Of a DNA stretch of 5,460 nt, positions 1 to 4,817 are shown piece after piece; positions within the stretch are counted from its first letter, which is position 1, and each line of letters opens with the position of its first letter. The notes beneath the pieces are model-generated. The model was not told the origin of the DNA, searched no databases, and was given only the letters and a program-made list of their open reading frames with translations. The translations under genes were made by a program, and so were the position numbers. Location: contig CAMIMK010000231.1 of NCBI GenBank assembly GCA_946221765.1, forward strand, positions 1 to 5,460, given 5' to 3'. This DNA is from an uncultured Rhodovulum sp. GTDB taxonomy: Bacteria; Pseudomonadota; Alphaproteobacteria; Rhodobacterales; Rhodobacteraceae.

Positions 1-810
1 ACGGCGGTGCGGGAGCGGGTGCGCCGGCCGCCCGACGACGGCGGGTCTGGACGGCGAAGAAGGTGGCGATGTTCATGGCGGTCGAACTCGGGCGCCACGT
101 CGCCGAGCAGCGCGGCTGGGAAGCCCTGCGCGCGATCGGCTGGACGATCCAGAGCCCGCGGCCGCGCCACGCGGAAGCGGCGTCCCCCGAGGCGCAGGCG
201 GCGTTCAAAAAAAGCTTGCCGAGGTCGTCGCGGAGGAAGCCGAGCGCCATCCCGGCGCGACGGTGGAGACCTTCGCCACCGACGAGCACCGGATCGGCCT
301 GGAGCCGATCCTGCGCCGGGTCTGGGCCCCGCGCGGCCAGCGTCCGATCGCCCGCGGCCACCACCGCTTCGAGTGGTTCTACGTCACCGCCTTAGTCTCG
401 CCCGCGACCGGCGAGAGCTTCTGGTATCTCTCCACCGGCGCCAGCAAGGAGCTCTTCGAGGACACCCTCGCCCTCTTCGCCCGCGAGGCGGGGGCGGGGC
501 GGGACCGGATCATCGTCCTCGTCCTCGACGGCGCCGGCTGGCACACCCTGCCGCTCCGCGTCCCCGAGGGCATCCGCCTCGTCTTCCTGCCGCCCTACAC
601 CCCCGAGCTGCAGCCGGCCGAGACCCTCTGGGTTCATGTCGACGAGCCCATCGTCAACCGGCACTTCGAGACGCTTGCCGACATCGACGTCGTCGTCGCC
701 GACTGGTGCGTGACCCTTGCCAACGACCGTGACCTCGTCAGAGGCCAGGCCGGCTTCCACTGGTGGCCAAAGCCCGCAGCCCGATCTAATCAGCCGGCGA
801 CTGTATTTCG
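1..810 (+). pseudogene. IS630-family transposase, 5'-truncated by the window and frameshifted
   Basis: This is a cut-and-paste DDE transposase of the IS630/Tc1-mariner group. Seen: the reading starts in frame 1 (RVRRPPDDGG), moves to frame 3 after the GGG at 43-45 (VWTAKKVAMFMAVELG, then the helix-turn-helix region QRGWEALRAIGW...PRPRH), and moves to frame 2 at the A7 run 207-213 (KLAEVVAEEAERHP...). The catalytic domain in frame 2 carries the first Asp in ATDEHR (281-283), the second in LDGAGWH (527-529), and Glu in LQPAETLW (620-622), with 30 residues between the last two. PPYTPELQP is the family signature. The C-terminal FHWWPKP is at about 755-777. No stop follows in frame: it runs on into the neighbouring IS element. 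Near 773 another frame reads QPDLISRRLY, possibly the original C-terminus after a third indel. Both clear frameshifts fall in homopolymer runs, so sequencing error or, for A7, slippage is an alternative. Family call is firm; pseudogene status is likely. Confidence 0.85.
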
Positions 811-832
811 GAGACCTGTGCGCGGGTTTGCC
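811..832 (+). repeat. Left terminal inverted repeat of the IS5-family element
   Basis: These 22 bases, beginning GAGACCTGTGCGCGGG, match the reverse complement of 1913-1934 exactly. The match stops abruptly at both ends: outside it the flanks are unrelated, and inside it the sequences diverge after TTTGCC. This end lies downstream of the transposase gene. Confidence 0.95.
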
Positions 833-931
833 ATTTCCTTTGGCTTTTTGTTGGTTGCGCTGTTTTCCGGGGTTTTGCCGGTTCGGGTGGCGCGCCGGGC
901 TTTGCCCCGTGGGGGCGGGCGCGCGTCCGCG

Positions 932-1858
932 TTATGCGGCGGCGAGGATGTTTGCGGTTCTGCGGAGGTTGTAGGCAATGGCGGTGAGGGAAAGCTGGAG
1001 CGCGGCCTTGGCGAGCCCGCGCCATCGCATGCGCCGGAAGCCGTAGCTGCGCTTCCACGTTCCGAAGATCTTCTCGATCCGGCCGCGCACGCGGTGGATC
1101 GGCCCGTTCCAGGCCGAGAGCTTTTCCGCCGGGTGTTCGTCGGGCCGGCACCAGACGGACGTGACCACCACCCGCGGCGTCCCGCCCTTCGCCCGCACGG
1201 CAGCGGCGAAGACCTCGCCACGATAGCCGCTGTCGGCGTAGACCTCCCCCGGAGCCTCGGGCAGAGCCAGCTCGCCGCAGCGTCCGTCATGCCGGTTGCC
1301 GGGCGTGATCGCGATCCGCTCGACGAGCGCACTGTCCGCGTCGGCGCCCACGTGCGCCTTGTAGCCGTGGATCGCCTTGCGCGAGCGATGTCCCGACCAG
1401 GCCGCCTCGCCGTCATCCTCGCTCGCCGAGGCGACGACGCTGGCATCGACGATCGTCCCGGTCTTCACCCGCACCGCCCTGGCCTTGAGCTGCGCCGTGA
1501 TCGCCTCGAACAGCGTCGCCTCCAGCCCGTACGCCAGCAGCGCCTTGCGGAAACGCACGAAAGCCGCGCGCTCCGGCGTCGCCTCCGTCCGCGAAAAGCC
1601 GCAGAACCGCCGGAACGACGCCCGATCGTCCAGCGCCTCCGCCAGCTTCACATCGGAAAGGTCGTACCAGACCGACAGAAGCAAAGCCCGGAACATCGCA
1701 AGCGGCGGCCAGCTCGCCTCGCCCTTCGCGGACGCGTGCACCGCCCCGAGACGTTCCGAAACCTCCGACCAGTCGATCAACCACAGAAGACCATCCAGCG
1801 ACGATCTGCGATCCGCGGCGGCGAAAAGCTCCTCCTGACCGATCCGGCGGCGCGGCAT
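932..1858 (-). CDS. IS5-family DDE transposase, intact
   Basis: The 308-residue enzyme should excise and insert the surrounding element by binding its inverted repeats. Seen: an N-terminal DUF772-like region at about residues 10-100 (LDGLLWLIDW, PPLAMFRALLL, FRRFCGF), then an RNase H-like DDE domain. Catalytic residues are Asp138 in GTIVDAS, Asp209 in VYADSGYRGE and Glu262 in RVRGRIEKIFGTWKR. The last matches the IS5/IS4-type R-x3-E-x6-K signature, with His255 where Tyr is usual. The C-terminus (LTAIAYNLRR) is the usual family end. I chose the ATG at 1856-1858 because GGAGGGAG lies 8 nt upstream and the protein begins MPRRRIGQEELF. An in-frame ATG 26 codons earlier falls on the IS boundary and was discarded. 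Length is normal and there is no frameshift or missing catalytic residue, so the element may still be active. Confidence 0.93.
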   Translation of the reverse strand: MPRRRIGQEELFAAADRRSSLDGLLWLIDWSEVSERLGAVHASAKGEASWPPLAMFRALLLSVWYDLSDVKLAEALDDRASFRRFCGFSRTEATPERAAFVRFRKALLAYGLEATLFEAITAQLKARAVRVKTGTIVDASVVASASEDDGEAAWSGHRSRKAIHGYKAHVGADADSALVERIAITPGNRHDGRCGELALPEAPGEVYADSGYRGEVFAAAVRAKGGTPRVVVTSVWCRPDEHPAEKLSAWNGPIHRVRGRIEKIFGTWKRSYGFRRMRWRGLAKAALQLSLTAIAYNLRRTANILAAA

Positions 1859-1912
1859 GACCAACTCTCCCTCCGTTTCAAAAACAGAATCAGAGACAAA
1901 GCACCCACACAA

Positions 1913-1934
1913 GGCAAACCCGCGCACAGGTCTC
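1913..1934 (-). repeat. Right terminal inverted repeat of the IS5-family element
   Basis: Exact inverted copy of 811-832. It lies upstream of the transposase start. A longer open frame begins with an ATG at 1934-1936 that straddles this outer boundary, so that ATG cannot be the native start of the element's gene. Confidence 0.95.
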
Positions 1935-1977
1935 ATGATGACAGGCAGCAGCCTTTCGGATCCGGCGGCTCACGAAA

Positions 1978-2013
1978 GGGAAGGCGCGGAGGCATCACCG
2001 TCCGCCCCTTCCC
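1978..2013. repeat. Inverted repeat / stem-loop, 13-bp arms
   Basis: The left arm at 1978-1990 (GGGAAGGCGCGGA) pairs with the right arm at 2001-2013 (TCCGCCCCTTCCC) at 12 of 13 positions around a 10-nt loop. An alternative 7-bp pairing joins 1980-1986 with 2013-2019. It lies 43 bp outside the IS5-family element. No T-run follows on either strand, so a simple intrinsic terminator is not supported. Confidence 0.55.
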
Positions 2014-2234
2014 GCCTTCGGACTGGTCGGACTATCGTCCGGACACCTCCAGCACACGTCTTCGGTCTCGATAGCGCGCAAGGCGGCCGACGACAAAGCC
2101 GAGCACGGGTCAAGCTGGCGACTATTGGGTCGGCGAAGGAGCCGAGGGAGAACCAAGCGAGACAGAGGCCGGGACCGCTGGTAGCGAGGTGTCGCGAAGG
2201 CCGCTTGGTCGTTTCGAACCACTCCAAAGCGACA

Positions 2235-2260
2235 GGCCCGGGAGTTGGAGCCCCCGAGCC
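2235..2260 (-). terminator. Possible weak terminator after the transporter gene
   Basis: Read on the - strand, the arms at 2253-2260 (GGCTCGGG) and 2235-2242 (CCCGGGCC) form an 8-bp stem with one G-U pair and a 10-nt loop, starting 34 bases after the transporter stop codon. No U-run follows, so this is at best a non-canonical terminator or a 3' stabilising stem. Confidence 0.3.
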
Positions 2261-2294
2261 GCACCTGGTTTGGCCGGTCGATGCTGCGGCGATG

Positions 2295-3566
2295 TCAGCC
2301 GGCGAGGCCGGTGAGCTTGGCGACGAGCAGGCCGCTCGTCATCAGGATGGCGAGGAAGCCGATGGCGCCGAAGAGGTTCTGCCACCAGGTGTTGCGGAGC
2401 GACCCCATCAGCCGGTTGTTGGCGATGACGAGCAGCATGGCGCCGAGAAAGGGGGCGACCAGCACGGTCATCGCCTGGGCGAAGATGATGAGCTGGACGC
2501 GGGAGCCCGGCGTCACCGCCACCACGAAGAGGCCGAAGCCGAGGACGCAGGCGACCAGAAGCTTCGAGCGCAGCCCGTCGAAACCGCCGCCGGCGCCGAG
2601 ACCGTCGGCGAGCAGCGTCCCGCCGGCGGTGGCGTTCGCCAGCATCGACGAGAAGGCAGCACCGAAGAAGCCGACGACGAAGATCGTCGACCCGACCTTG
2701 CCGGCCAGCGGCTCGAAGACGTTGGCGAGCTGGACGAGGGTCGTCACCTTCTCGCCGGTGTGGCCGAGCACCGCCGCGGCGACCATGATGACGAGGCCGG
2801 TCATGATCCCCGGCGCAACGATGCCCGGGATTGTGTCGGTGATCGTCGCGTCTCGGTACTGGTCGGCGCGGATGCCGCGCTCGCGGGTGGCGTAGCTGGT
2901 GAAGAAGGCGGCGTTGATCGAGAAGTTGGTGCCGACGAGCGCGATGATGAGGAGCTCCGCGCCCGGCGGGAAGCTCGGGACCATGCCCGCCACGCCCGCG
3001 CCCCAGTCGGGCCCGGCGAGGAAGGCGCTGGCGACGAAGCCCGCTGCCATCATCGCGACGAGGACGAGCAGGATGCGCTCGACCGCCGTGTAGACGTTGC
3101 GCATCAGCAGGATGAAGGCGACGCCGACCGTGCAAACCGCCGTCCAGACCGCCGCCGAGCCGCCGAACAGCATCGAGAGCGCGAGGCCCGACCCGGCGGC
3201 GTTGCCGACCGAAAAGCAGAGGGTGATGAAGAAGACGCTCAGGCCCGCGGTGACGCCCCAGCCCTTGCCGAGCGTCTGCTTGATGGTGCCGATCATCGTT
3301 CCCGGCGCGGCGATGCCGATCCGCACGCTCATGTCGGTGAAGAAGATCATCAGGACGGTCGAGACCGCGATAACCCAGACCAGAGCGTAGCCGTGGGCGC
3401 TGCCGGCTTCGACCGCCGAGGTGAGGTTGCCCGGGCCGAACTGCCATGCGCCGGCGATGAAGGCCGGGCCGATCAGCGCGAGCTTCTGGGCCCACGCGGT
3501 TGACGAGGGAGCTCTTGCGGGGCGCATGTCGGACGCCGTTATCGCAGGATCGGAGTGCTTGTGCAT
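2295..3566 (-). CDS. NRAMP-fold membrane transporter with altered metal-site motifs
   Basis: A 423-residue inner-membrane protein with about 11 hydrophobic segments, at roughly 30-55, 60-77, 107-137, 139-155, 163-183, 203-222, 247-268, 291-312, 335-352, 357-383 and 396-418. Overall length and the start of TM1 (IGPAFIAGAWQFGPGN, 32-47) place it in the NRAMP (COG1914, APC-fold) superfamily. Classical members import Mn2+/Fe2+ with H+, using Asp and Asn of a TM1 DPGN motif and Met of a TM6 Met-Pro-His motif. Here TM1 reads GPGN (44-47), so the Asp is Gly, and TM6 reads VGTNFSINAAFFTSY (211-225) with no Met-Pro-His. Start: ATG 3564-3566 with AAGGAGG 8 nt upstream, a strong site. It is the second gene of an operon, 134 bp after an aldolase-type gene, with two hairpins between. 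The superfamily is fairly sure; ordinary Mn/Fe transport is doubtful and the cargo is unknown. Confidence 0.85.
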   Translation of the reverse strand: MHKHSDPAITASDMRPARAPSSTAWAQKLALIGPAFIAGAWQFGPGNLTSAVEAGSAHGYALVWVIAVSTVLMIFFTDMSVRIGIAAPGTMIGTIKQTLGKGWGVTAGLSVFFITLCFSVGNAAGSGLALSMLFGGSAAVWTAVCTVGVAFILLMRNVYTAVERILLVLVAMMAAGFVASAFLAGPDWGAGVAGMVPSFPPGAELLIIALVGTNFSINAAFFTSYATRERGIRADQYRDATITDTIPGIVAPGIMTGLVIMVAAAVLGHTGEKVTTLVQLANVFEPLAGKVGSTIFVVGFFGAAFSSMLANATAGGTLLADGLGAGGGFDGLRSKLLVACVLGFGLFVVAVTPGSRVQLIIFAQAMTVLVAPFLGAMLLVIANNRLMGSLRNTWWQNLFGAIGFLAILMTSGLLVAKLTGLAG

Positions 3567-3640
3567 GTCGAATTCCTCCTTCGCCGTTCGATCCCGGCGG
3601 ACCGCGGCTGATTGCTTGTTTTCGTGTTCCGAAATGCCGT

Positions 3641-3665
3641 CGCGGGCAGCGTGGAGCCGCCCGCG
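3641..3665 (-). other. Intercistronic stem-loop, transporter-proximal
   Basis: CGCGGGC at 3641-3647 pairs perfectly with GCCCGCG at 3659-3665. A GC/GC pair can form inside after one mismatch, leaving a GTGGA-type loop. It lies in the gap between the aldolase and transporter genes, about 75 bases before the transporter start. No U-run follows it on the - strand. Confidence 0.45.
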
Positions 3666-3671
3666 GAATGA

Positions 3672-3693
3672 GCCGGTCCCCAAGGGGGCCGGC
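3672..3693 (-). other. Intercistronic stem-loop just after the aldolase stop
   Basis: Arms at 3672-3681 (GCCGGTCCCC) and 3684-3693 (GGGGGCCGGC) form a very GC-rich stem. In the - strand transcript there is one C-A mismatch, and the innermost pair probably opens to give a four-base loop. It begins 7 bases after the aldolase stop codon. Without a U-run it is more likely an attenuating or 3'-end-protecting structure within the operon mRNA than a full terminator. Confidence 0.5.
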
Positions 3694-3700
3694 GGTCGGA

Positions 3701-4639
3701 TCAGGCGGCGGCTTCGGCCGTCTCGCCGACGTAGGTGAGGCCAGAGGCTTTCACGGCGGCGCGGATCTCGGCATCGGCGCCGTCGCCGAGCGGCTTCAGC
3801 GGCTCGCGGACGTTGACGTTGTCGACGAGGCCGCGGGCGCGGAGCGCGTGCTTGAGCGCCACCGAGCCCTCCATGTGCGAGCCGCGGTGGTAGACCGCAC
3901 GGGTGATCGGCAGCAGCTGCTCGTGGTACTTGCGGGCGCGCGTGTAGTCCTGCGCCTTGCCGGCGGCGAGGTATTCGAGCAGCAGTTCCGGCGCCATGTT
4001 GCCGTAGCCGACCAGCAGGCCGTCGATGTCGAACATCGTCGGCAGCAGCCACTCGTCGTGGCAGGACATGACCGCGATCTCCGGGAACTGGTTCTTGATT
4101 TCCGGGATCTCGTTGTACCAGCGCTTCATGTCGCGGACGCCGTTCTTGGTCGCGGTGACGCCGGGGATTGCGCAGATGTCGAGCTGGGTCTGCAGGTCGT
4201 AGCTGGCCTTGGTCGCGTTCGGGTACTGGAACAGGATGCACTCCAGCCCCGACTGGGCGATCGCCTCGTAGCGGGTCTGCGGAGCGCCCTTCTGGTAGCC
4301 GAAGCGCAGCCAGCCATGGTTCGGATAGACGAGCGCGGCGGTGGCGCCGGCGTCGTACTTCTGCTTCGCTTCCTCGTAGGCGACCCGGGTGCCCTCGCCG
4401 GTGATGCCGGCGACGACCGGCAGCGGCGTCGCGTCCTTGTAGACTCGGATCAGCTCGAGCTGCTCGTCGTGGGTGAGAAAGGTGCCCTCGCCGGCATGGC
4501 CGAGGATGACGAGGCTCTTCACGCCGTCGATAGAGGCGAGCCACTTGGCGAGTCGGGCGTTCGCCTCGAAGTCGACGTCGCCGTTGTCCTTGAAGAGCGT
4601 CACGGGGGCGGGGTTCAGGCCCTTCCAGTCGAGTGCCAT
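3701..4639 (-). CDS. DapA/NanA-superfamily class I aldolase or dehydratase (not DapA itself)
   Basis: A 312-residue cytoplasmic TIM-barrel enzyme of the dihydrodipicolinate synthase/N-acetylneuraminate lyase superfamily (COG0329). These enzymes form a Schiff base between a Lys and a 2-oxo acid such as pyruvate. Seen: the substrate-binding loop GHAGEG (47-52), Tyr139 in ILFQYPN and the Schiff-base Lys165 in GVTATKNGVRD. Length is normal. True DHDPS has GTTGE and an Arg five residues after the Tyr (YNVPxRT). Here the two Thr are His48-Ala49 and the Arg position is Lys144, so lysine biosynthesis is unlikely. Catabolism of a sugar acid, hydroxyproline-like or other 2-oxo-acid-yielding compound fits better. 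Start: ATG 4637-4639 with GGGAAGGA about 11 nt upstream. It is the first gene of an operon with the transporter downstream and a divergent LacI-type regulator upstream, so induction by the pathway substrate is expected. Family is firm; substrate is unknown. Confidence 0.92.
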   Translation of the reverse strand: MALDWKGLNPAPVTLFKDNGDVDFEANARLAKWLASIDGVKSLVILGHAGEGTFLTHDEQLELIRVYKDATPLPVVAGITGEGTRVAYEEAKQKYDAGATAALVYPNHGWLRFGYQKGAPQTRYEAIAQSGLECILFQYPNATKASYDLQTQLDICAIPGVTATKNGVRDMKRWYNEIPEIKNQFPEIAVMSCHDEWLLPTMFDIDGLLVGYGNMAPELLLEYLAAGKAQDYTRARKYHEQLLPITRAVYHRGSHMEGSVALKHALRARGLVDNVNVREPLKPLGDGADAEIRAAVKASGLTYVGETAEAAA

Positions 4640-4661
4640 GGTGTTCGGTTCCTTCCCTTGA

Positions 4662-4684
4662 GGATCGTTATCAGGAGCGTTCTC
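4662..4684. promoter_or_regulatory. Second (imperfect) operator-like repeat
   Basis: This 23-bp stretch matches 4709-4731 at 19 of 23 positions, sharing GGATCGTTAT at its start and CGTTC near its end. Its own dyad symmetry is poor. It lies in the 5' leader of the aldolase gene, 47 bp from the perfect operator, and may be an auxiliary site for the same regulator. Confidence 0.5.
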
Positions 4685-4708
4685 CCCAACCGACGACCCG
4701 TCGTTATG

Positions 4709-4731
4709 GGATCGTTATTGGGAACGTTCCC
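4709..4731. promoter_or_regulatory. Probable LacI-family operator (perfect palindrome 4720-4731)
   Basis: GGGAACGTTCCC at 4720-4731 is a perfect 12-bp palindrome with a central CG. This is the usual form of LacI/GalR-family operators, where a hinge-helix Leu opens the central CpG step. It directly adjoins the predicted -10 box of the aldolase promoter, so bound repressor would cover the transcription start. The adjoining GGATCGTTAT half is repeated at 4662-4671, and TCGTTAT also occurs at 4701-4707, making three TCGTTAT copies in about 55 bp. The divergent LacI-type gene starts 87 bp away and is the obvious binding partner. Confidence 0.7.
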
Positions 4732-4761
4732 TTACTAGGGCGAATCATGCGCTTGCGTCAA
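4732..4761 (-). promoter_or_regulatory. Predicted sigma70-type promoter for the aldolase-transporter operon
   Basis: On the - strand TTGACG (4756-4761) serves as a -35 box and TAGTAA (4732-4737) as a -10 box, separated by 18 bases. The palindromic operator begins immediately after the -10, near the expected start site. The leader to the aldolase ATG would be about 85 bases long. No equally good promoter for the divergent regulator gene was found on the + strand. Confidence 0.6.
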
Positions 4762-4817
4762 CCCGGTTCTGCATGCCACGAAGATCTCGCGGACGTTGCG
4801 GGAAGGATTCCGGGATC

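Larger units (their letters stand above)
811..1934 (-). mobile_element. Complete IS5-family insertion sequence
   Basis: The element is about 1124 bp and is bounded by perfect 22-bp inverted repeats at 811-832 and 1913-1934 (outer end GAGACCTGTGCGCGGG...). It contains a single intact transposase gene on the - strand, a typical layout and length for IS5-family elements with one ORF. The gene starts 76 bp inside the right end; about 120 bp of non-coding sequence separate its stop from the left end. It abuts the 3' end of the IS630-type gene, probably by insertion into it. The bases just outside the repeats (TCG at 808-810, ATG at 1935-1937) do not match, so no direct target repeat of 2-4 bp is visible at these boundaries. 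I cannot assign the subgroup with certainty; the protein looks closest to the IS1031/IS427-like branches. Confidence 0.92.
1935..2294. other. Spacer between the IS5-family element and the transporter gene, no recognisable gene
   Basis: These 360 bases hold no reading frame with a recognisable protein. Short open frames exist on both strands (for example 1970-2227 on the - strand, rich in Arg, Ser and Pro) but show no known domain or convincing ribosome binding site. Visible structure is limited to a strong inverted repeat at 1978-2013, three CGGAC copies within 2019-2044, and a GC-rich stem at 2235-2260 beyond the transporter stop. The region could be residue of the interrupted IS630-type element, a decayed gene, or the target site of an earlier rearrangement; the sequence does not decide between these. 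Confidence 0.5.

Noticed and set aside
1856..1936. Earlier ATG (1936) for the IS5-type transposase
   Set aside because: It overlaps the outer boundary of the inverted repeat, so it is not part of the element, and the added 26 residues are not family-like.
791..2074. Continuation of the IS630-type frame through the IS5-family element
   Set aside because: The frame simply stays open by chance in antisense to the IS5-type transposase; homology to IS630 transposases ends near 780.
1857..3503. Long + strand open frame (548 codons) opposite the transporter
   Set aside because: It is extremely rich in Asp, Glu and Arg with no domain, spans an IS end and an intergenic spacer, and mirrors codon bias of the real - strand gene. 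Antisense open frames like this are common at high G+C.
2295..4544. A 749-codon - strand frame that would fuse an N-terminal extension to the transporter
   Set aside because: The upstream part is an out-of-frame reading of the aldolase gene. The transporter has its own ATG at 3566 with an excellent ribosome binding site.
3500..4738. Long + strand open frame (412 codons) opposite the aldolase gene
   Set aside because: No recognisable domain, low-complexity Val/Ala/Arg/Asp composition, and the opposite strand encodes a clear family protein with ribosome binding site and motifs.
4773..4817. In-frame ATG at 4773 as the regulator start
   Set aside because: No ribosome binding site precedes it and the extra 15 residues are Arg-rich and unlike LacI N-termini; the GTG at 4818 has GGAAGGA at suitable distance.
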